Positions 58,585 to 64,000 of a stretch of DNA of 64,000 bases are shown here, in pieces. Source of the DNA: Phycisphaera sp. (lineage in GTDB: Bacteria; Planctomycetota; Phycisphaerae; Phycisphaerales; Zrk34); assembly GCA_016125285.1 (NCBI GenBank), contig WGMA01000042.1, positions 124,001 through 188,000 on the forward strand, written 5' to 3'. The first letter of the stretch is position 1. Each line of letters starts with the position of its first letter. The notes under the pieces were generated by a model. It was not told the origin of the DNA. It worked only from the letters and a program-made list of their open reading frames with translations, and did not search any database. Position numbers and translations under genes: made by a program.

Positions 58585-59874
58585 ATGACACGATCAAACG
58601 TGACATTCGCGGTGTTGGCTGTGGTGAGCGTTTGTGTGGGCGCGTCGCGAGCGGGCGAGTGGCCCGGGTTCCTCGGGCCGAACCGCGACGCGGTGTCGAC
58701 GGAGAAGAATATCGCGGTGAAGTGGCCGGAGACCGGGCCGAAGGTGCTGTGGACGAAGGACCTGGGCTGGGGGTACGGCGGCGCGGCGGTCGTTGACGGC
58801 GAGGTATTCGTGCTCGACCGCAACCCGGAGGAGGGCGACGTGCTGCGTGTGCTCGACCTCAACAGCGGCGACGAGAAGTGGAGCTTCGCGTACGACGCCA
58901 AGGGACGGCTTCAGCACGCGGGGTCGCGCTCGACGCCGAGCGTGGACGCGGACAACGTGTACACCGTCGGCGGGTTCGGCGATGTGTACTGCATCAGCCG
59001 CAAGACGCACAAGCCTGTGTGGAGCACCAACCTCAACAAGGCGTACGCCGAGGGCACGAACAAGTGGGGCATCGCGCAGTCGCCGCTGCTGGTCGACGGC
59101 AAGGTGATCGTCACGCCGACGAGCCCCGACTCGCCCGGCCTCGTCGCCTTCGACAAGGATACCGGCAAGGTCGTGTGGGAATCCGAAAAGCTCGGCGGCG
59201 ATGACTATTCGTCGCCGATCCTCCGCACGGTCGAGGGCGTGCAGGGCATCCTCATCATCACGCACGGCAACGTGACGTTCGTTGACCCGAAGACGGGCAA
59301 GACGACCTGGCAGTACGGCGGCTACGAAGTGAAGTTCGCGATCCCCGCGCCGACGGTGCTGTCCGACGGCCAGCACATCTTCGTGACCGGCGGCTACGAC
59401 GGCGGGTCCGTGATGATCAGGGTCACGAAGAAGGGTGACGCGTACGACACCGCCGAGGTGTTCCGCCTGCAGGAAGGCTGCCAACTGCATCCCGCGATCG
59501 AACACGGCGGGTACCTGTACATGAACTGCAACGAGAACAGCTTCCTGAAGCGCGACAAGCGCCCCGAGCGCGGGCTGGCGTGCCTCGATCCGAAGACGGG
59601 CAAGTTCGTGTGGAAGACCGGCGCCGACCCGAACTTCGAGCGCGGTGCGCTGATGCTCGTCAACGACACGCTGTTCATCATGGACGGCGAGACCGGCACG
59701 CTGCACACGGCGCGGGCGACGTCCGAGGGCTACCGCGAGATCAGCCGGGCGAAGCTGCTCGAGGGCAAGGGCAAGGAAGTGTGGGCGCCGATGTCGCTGG
59801 CCAACGGCCTGATGATCATCCGCGATCAGCACCAGATGAAGTGCCTGGATCTGCGTGAAAACGCCGCGGAGTAA
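58585..59874 (+). CDS. Secreted PQQ-like beta-propeller protein
   Basis: 429 residues from ATG 58585, preceded by CTCGGAGTGA. A signal peptide spans about 1-23. The mature protein opens with WPGFLGPNRDAVSTEKNIAV, the standard start of planctomycete PQQ-like repeat proteins. Blades follow with KVLWTKDLGWGYGGAAV, VLDLNSGDEKWSF, AFDKDTGKVVWES, FVDPKTGKTTWQY and CLDPKTGKFVWKT. The fold is clear, while activity is not, and it may bind ligands outside the cytoplasm. TACAAT at 58516-58521 may be its -10. A sugar isomerase gene follows on the same strand after 40 bp. Confidence 0.83.
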   Translation: MTRSNVTFAVLAVVSVCVGASRAGEWPGFLGPNRDAVSTEKNIAVKWPETGPKVLWTKDLGWGYGGAAVVDGEVFVLDRNPEEGDVLRVLDLNSGDEKWSFAYDAKGRLQHAGSRSTPSVDADNVYTVGGFGDVYCISRKTHKPVWSTNLNKAYAEGTNKWGIAQSPLLVDGKVIVTPTSPDSPGLVAFDKDTGKVVWESEKLGGDDYSSPILRTVEGVQGILIITHGNVTFVDPKTGKTTWQYGGYEVKFAIPAPTVLSDGQHIFVTGGYDGGSVMIRVTKKGDAYDTAEVFRLQEGCQLHPAIEHGGYLYMNCNENSFLKRDKRPERGLACLDPKTGKFVWKTGADPNFERGALMLVNDTLFIMDGETGTLHTARATSEGYREISRAKLLEGKGKEVWAPMSLANGLMIIRDQHQMKCLDLRENAAE

Positions 59875-59914
59875 CGGCCCGTCGACGGCGGGTTGAATTA
59901 GCGATTGGAGCATC

Positions 59915-60733
59915 ATGAAGTTTGCGATCTGCAACGAGACGTATCAGGACTGGCCGCTGGAGCAGGTGTGCGAGCACGTGAAGGCGACGGGCTACGACGG
60001 TCTGGAGATCGCGCCGTTCACACTCGACAAGGACCCGGGCAGGATCAACGAGACGCAGGCCGAGGCGTTGGGGCGCGTGGTGCGTAACGCGGGGCTCGAG
60101 GTCGTCGGGTTGCACTGGCTGCTGGTGCGCCCGGAGGGCGAGGCGTTGCACCTCACGTCGCCCGACACGTCGCTGCGCGACCGCACGACGCAGTACGGCA
60201 AGCACCTCGCGAAGCTTTGCGCGGCGATGGGCGGCAAGGTCATGGTGTGGGGCTCGCCGAAGCAGCGCAACATCGCCGAGGGGCAGAGCTACGACGAGGC
60301 GTTCGCCAACGCCGTGGATGTGCTGCAGCGCATCAGCGACGAGTGCGAGAAGCTCGGCGTCGTGATCGCGATGGAGCCGCTGAGCCCGAAGGAGACGAAC
60401 TTTTTGCAGACCGCCGCGGAGACGATCAAGCTGATCGACGCGGTGGGCAGCCCGGCGTGCCAACTGCACCTCGACGTCAAGGCGATGAGCAGCGAGCCGA
60501 CGCCGATCCCGGACATCATTGAGGCGTCGAAGGCGCACACCGTGCACTTCCACGCCAACGATCCGAACCTCCGCGGCCCGGGCTTCGGCGATGTGAAGTT
60601 CGAGCCGATCGCCGCGGCGCTGAAGGCGACGGGCTACGACGGTTATGTGTCCGTCGAGGTGTTCGACTACAAGCCAGACCCCGAGACGATCGCGGTCGAG
60701 TCGCTGCGTTACCTCCGCGAGACGTTTGTGTGA
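59915..60733 (+). CDS. Sugar phosphate isomerase/epimerase-family TIM barrel
   Basis: 272 residues, xylose-isomerase-like fold, cytoplasmic. Landmarks are the N-terminal FAICNETYQDWPLEQVCEHV, GLHWLLVRPEG (about 65-75), the metal-binding Glu in VVIAMEPLSPKETNF (about 149-163), CQLHLDVKAM (about 185-194) and VHFHANDPN (about 209-217), and a late YVSVEVFDY. It is related to hydroxypyruvate isomerase and myo-inosose dehydratase-type enzymes. The substrate cannot be read. GGAG lies five bases before the ATG. A perfect palindrome follows the stop codon. Confidence 0.82.
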   Translation: MKFAICNETYQDWPLEQVCEHVKATGYDGLEIAPFTLDKDPGRINETQAEALGRVVRNAGLEVVGLHWLLVRPEGEALHLTSPDTSLRDRTTQYGKHLAKLCAAMGGKVMVWGSPKQRNIAEGQSYDEAFANAVDVLQRISDECEKLGVVIAMEPLSPKETNFLQTAAETIKLIDAVGSPACQLHLDVKAMSSEPTPIPDIIEASKAHTVHFHANDPNLRGPGFGDVKFEPIAAALKATGYDGYVSVEVFDYKPDPETIAVESLRYLRETFV

Positions 60734-60741
60734 GTGCGGTG

Positions 60742-60771
60742 AAAGCTGAGGCATGGCCATGCCTCAGCTTT
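60742..60771. terminator. Perfect 30-bp palindrome between convergent genes
   Basis: AAAGCTGAGGCATGG (60742-60756) is followed directly by its exact complement (60757-60771). It sits between the end of the isomerase gene and the end of the enolase gene. Read from either strand it gives a GC-rich stem ending in short A and T runs, so it suits a bidirectional terminator. Confidence 0.65.
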
Positions 60772-60799
60772 AGGAGGTGCGGATTGATTGAAGGCGCTT

Positions 60800-62254
<1,455 letters not shown>

Positions 62255-62349
62255 CTAAGATTCAACCCGACGCCGCCGGGCCGGACGTGTGAGCCCGGAG
62301 CCGCGTCGGATTGCCGACTCCGCCCAACCCTGACCGCGTGAGGGATGAC

Positions 62350-62790
62350 ATGATGCGAACGATCTGTTGGACGACGTTGTTGACGATGACCCTCGTGCTG
62401 ACCGGAGGTTGCGAGAAGGTCAAGGTGTCTGATGAGGACGTGCCGATCGTCAAGGACACCCAGGTCGCGGACACGATGGGCCAGAAGGGCGTGCTCGTGG
62501 TCGACGTCCGCAAGGCCGACGATTTCAACGCCGGCCACCTGCCCGGGGCCGTCAACGTTTATCTGCCCGACATCACCAAGAACCACCCCAAGCTCAGCGA
62601 CGCCAAGCAGCTGATCGTCTACGCCGGCGGCTGGACCGACCCGCTGTCGCTCGCCGCGGCCAAGCGGCTCAAGGCGATGGGCTATGCGAACGTGTCGGAG
62701 TTCAAGGGCGGCACGTCGGCGTGGACGGAGGCGGGGCACAAGCTCGTGACGTCCGCGACGGCGAGCGAGGTCCGGCCGGACTCGAAGTGA
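62350..62790 (+). CDS. Rhodanese-like lipoprotein without the catalytic Cys
   Basis: 146 residues from ATG 62350 (62353 possible), with GAGGGA just upstream. The lipobox is LVLTGGC with Cys near 21. The rhodanese fold is marked by GVLVVDVRKADDFNAGHLPG (about 46-65) and the closing FKGGTSAWTEAGH. The active-site loop, normally VYCxxGxR, reads VYAGGWTDP, so the sulfur-carrying Cys is Ala. It should be non-catalytic and perhaps bind an anion or protein partner at the membrane surface. Confidence 0.78.
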   Translation: MMRTICWTTLLTMTLVLTGGCEKVKVSDEDVPIVKDTQVADTMGQKGVLVVDVRKADDFNAGHLPGAVNVYLPDITKNHPKLSDAKQLIVYAGGWTDPLSLAAAKRLKAMGYANVSEFKGGTSAWTEAGHKLVTSATASEVRPDSK

Positions 62791-62811
62791 GCGGCCAACG
62801 GTGACGCGCCG

Positions 62812-63360
62812 TCACTCCGGCTTCCACGGCACATCCTCGACGCCCGCCAGCTGGTTCGCCCGGCGGGCCATCGCGAACAGCAGATCGCTGAGGCGGTTGA
62901 CGTACGCCACGACATTCGGGCCGACGGGTTCGGCGTGATCCAGCGACACGATGATCCGCTCGGCGCGTCGGCACACGCAGCGCGCCACGTGCAGCCTCGC
63001 CGACAGCTCACATCCACCCGGTAGCACGAATTGTTTCATCGGCGGCAGCGGCGCGCAGGTCGCGTCGATCATCCGCTCCAGTTCATCGACGTGACGCTCG
63101 GCGATCCGCGCGATCTTGTCGGCGTGCGGTGAGTCGGCGGGCGTGCAAAGGTCGGCGCCCAGGTCGAACAGGCGAGGCTGGATCGCGTCGATGATCGCGC
63201 TCAACTCGTCGGATGCGCACGCAGCCGCGGCGAGGCCGAGCGTGCTGTTGAGTTCGTCGACGGTGCCGTACGCCTCGACGCGCAGCGCGTCCTTGGACAC
63301 ACGCTGGCCACCGAACAGGCCGGTCGAGCCGTCGTCGCCTTGTCGCGTGTAGAGTTTCAT
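62812..63360 (-). CDS. PduO-type cob(I)alamin adenosyltransferase
   Basis: 182 residues. It transfers adenosyl from ATP to cob(I)alamin to make adenosylcobalamin. Family landmarks are the N-terminal KLYTRQGDDGSTGLFGG (ATP-binding), VEAYGTVDELNSTLG (about 28-42), FVLPGGCELSARLHVAR (about 111-127) and CRRAERIIVSL, with NRLSDLLFAMAR near the C-terminus. It could serve B12-dependent enzymes elsewhere. PduO relatives sometimes accompany microcompartments, but the shell gene here is 35 kb away, so no link is claimed. Confidence 0.9.
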   Translation of the reverse strand: MKLYTRQGDDGSTGLFGGQRVSKDALRVEAYGTVDELNSTLGLAAAACASDELSAIIDAIQPRLFDLGADLCTPADSPHADKIARIAERHVDELERMIDATCAPLPPMKQFVLPGGCELSARLHVARCVCRRAERIIVSLDHAEPVGPNVVAYVNRLSDLLFAMARRANQLAGVEDVPWKPE

Positions 63361-63402
63361 GATTCGGCGCGTATGGTGCGCGAGGCGATCACGAGTGGAC
63401 CG

Positions 63403-64000
63403 TCAGCCCAGGCCGCCCTTGAGTGTCGGGGCGTCGCTTGGCTTCGCCTTCGGCGGCGCGGCAGGTGCAGCAGGTGCAGCAGGTGCAGCAGATGTGGACG
63501 GCGCAGAGGCGGCAGGCTTGGCGGGCGGCACGACGGGGGCGCTGCCGCCCGCACGCTCCAACTCCTCGGCCAGCACATCCGGGCGATACAGCCGCGTGTT
63601 GAGCGCCCACAGCTTTTCGGTGAAATTGCCGCCGAGCTCTTCGGACTTGGCGGTGGACTCGTCACACGTCGCTGAGATCGCCATCTGCATCTTCGCGTCG
63701 ATGTTGTCGAGCAGGTTGACCAGGATCGCCTCGGGCGTCGAGGGGATCTTCAGCGCGCCGAACTCGGGCTGGCCGTGATGCGAGAGGATGATGTGCTCAA
63801 GCACGCGGAGGACGTCGCGCGGGATCGGCTTGTCGTTGTCGGCGCACCACCGCGCCTTGTCGTTGAGCCAGACCAGGCCGCGGCCGATGTGCCCGACGAG
63901 CTGGCCGTCGTCGCTGTACGAAAACCCGGCGTCCCACGTCAGCTCCTCGCACTTGCCCAGGTCGTGCAGGAAGAGCCCCATGATGACCAGCTCGCGATTG
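63403..64000 (-). CDS. HD-domain protein, 3'-5' exoribonuclease YhaM-like (partial, C-terminal part)
   Basis: Open through the right window edge; 199 codons are visible. The reading NRELVIMGLFLHDLGKCEEL carries the HD metal motif. Later blocks include VGHIGRGLVWLNDKARWC, LEHIILSHHGQPEFGA and LVNLLDNIDAKM. This order is that of YhaM/CBF1-type nucleases, which lack only the upstream OB-fold here. The C-terminal 50 residues are an Ala/Pro-rich tail encoded partly by 9-bp tandem repeats. It begins 42 bp upstream of the adenosyltransferase gene's stop-distal end on the same strand arrangement, so cotranscription is possible. Confidence 0.82.
   Translation of the reverse strand, partial: NRELVIMGLFLHDLGKCEELTWDAGFSYSDDGQLVGHIGRGLVWLNDKARWCADNDKPIPRDVLRVLEHIILSHHGQPEFGALKIPSTPEAILVNLLDNIDAKMQMAISATCDESTAKSEELGGNFTEKLWALNTRLYRPDVLAEELERAGGSAPVVPPAKPAASAPSTSAAPAAPAAPAAPPKAKPSDAPTLKGGLG
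63461..63491 (-). repeat. 9-bp tandem repeats in the tail of the HD-domain gene
   Basis: GCAGGTGCA repeats three times plus a partial copy. On the coding strand it gives Ala-Ala-Pro units (SAAPAAPAAPAAPP). The unit is a multiple of three, so length changes would keep the frame. Confidence 0.7.

Overview
The window is about two-thirds G+C. It codes for many secreted or lipid-anchored proteins of planctomycete type: PQQ-like propellers, DUF1080, NPCBM, LamG, sialate O-acetylesterase, and the MoxR/DUF58/VWA set. I infer a member of the Planctomycetota, probably Phycisphaerae-like. This rests on family content and was not tested phylogenetically. All functions below come from reading motifs and neighbourhoods.

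Layout. (1) 1-2483, plus strand: the end of an unseen gene, then an oxyanion-type ABC permease, its ATPase, and a ThiF/MoeB-like protein with altered active-site residues. This looks like a molybdate/tungstate uptake and cofactor context. (2) 2821-21331, plus strand: about 18.5 kb of closely spaced or overlapping genes. They are a secreted PQQ-propeller protein, a SIMPL protein, a prenyltransferase/squalene-oxidase-repeat protein, a MoxR ATPase, a DUF58 protein, two large membrane VWA proteins, and membrane or secreted partners with coiled-coil, NPCBM and HEAT-like parts. This is an enlarged planctomycete form of the MoxR/Bat-type locus. (3) 21377-37054: a sugar-acid catabolic region. Dehydratase and aldolase genes are on the plus strand. 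A long minus-strand series encodes an Nramp-fold transporter, a TIM-barrel isomerase, a UxaE-like epimerase, a RbsD/FucU mutarotase, an aldo/keto reductase, a zinc dehydrogenase, a fuconolactonase-like hydrolase, a small protein and an SGNH hydrolase. Together they fit a non-phosphorylating route from a deoxyhexose (L-fucose type) or uronate to pyruvate plus an aldehyde. A lone tandem-domain microcompartment shell protein (27696-28358) sits beside it.

(4) Embedded in region 3 is a complete IS1595-family element (24313-27014). It has perfect 22-bp terminal inverted repeats and an 8-bp target duplication. Besides the transposase it carries two tiny ORFs, a P63C-domain gene and a tRNA-like gene. 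That tRNA folds as a class II (long variable arm) cloverleaf but shows the anticodon UGG. The insertion appears to have separated the -35 from the -10 of a host promoter. I regard this cargo as the most unusual feature of the window.

(5) 37188-64000: mostly housekeeping and envelope genes on both strands. They include an MFS/PlsC/AMP-ligase fusion for phospholipid acylation, a giant DUF2339 membrane protein with five internal repeats, an orphan sigma-54 activator, a metallophosphoesterase and a polyphosphate:AMP phosphotransferase. Further along are LamG, peroxiredoxin, SASA esterase, SixA-like phosphatase, MsrB, DUF502, DUF1080, PQQ-propeller, TIM-barrel isomerase, enolase, rhodanese-like and PduO-type adenosyltransferase genes, and the C-terminal part of an HD-domain (YhaM-like) nuclease cut by the window edge.
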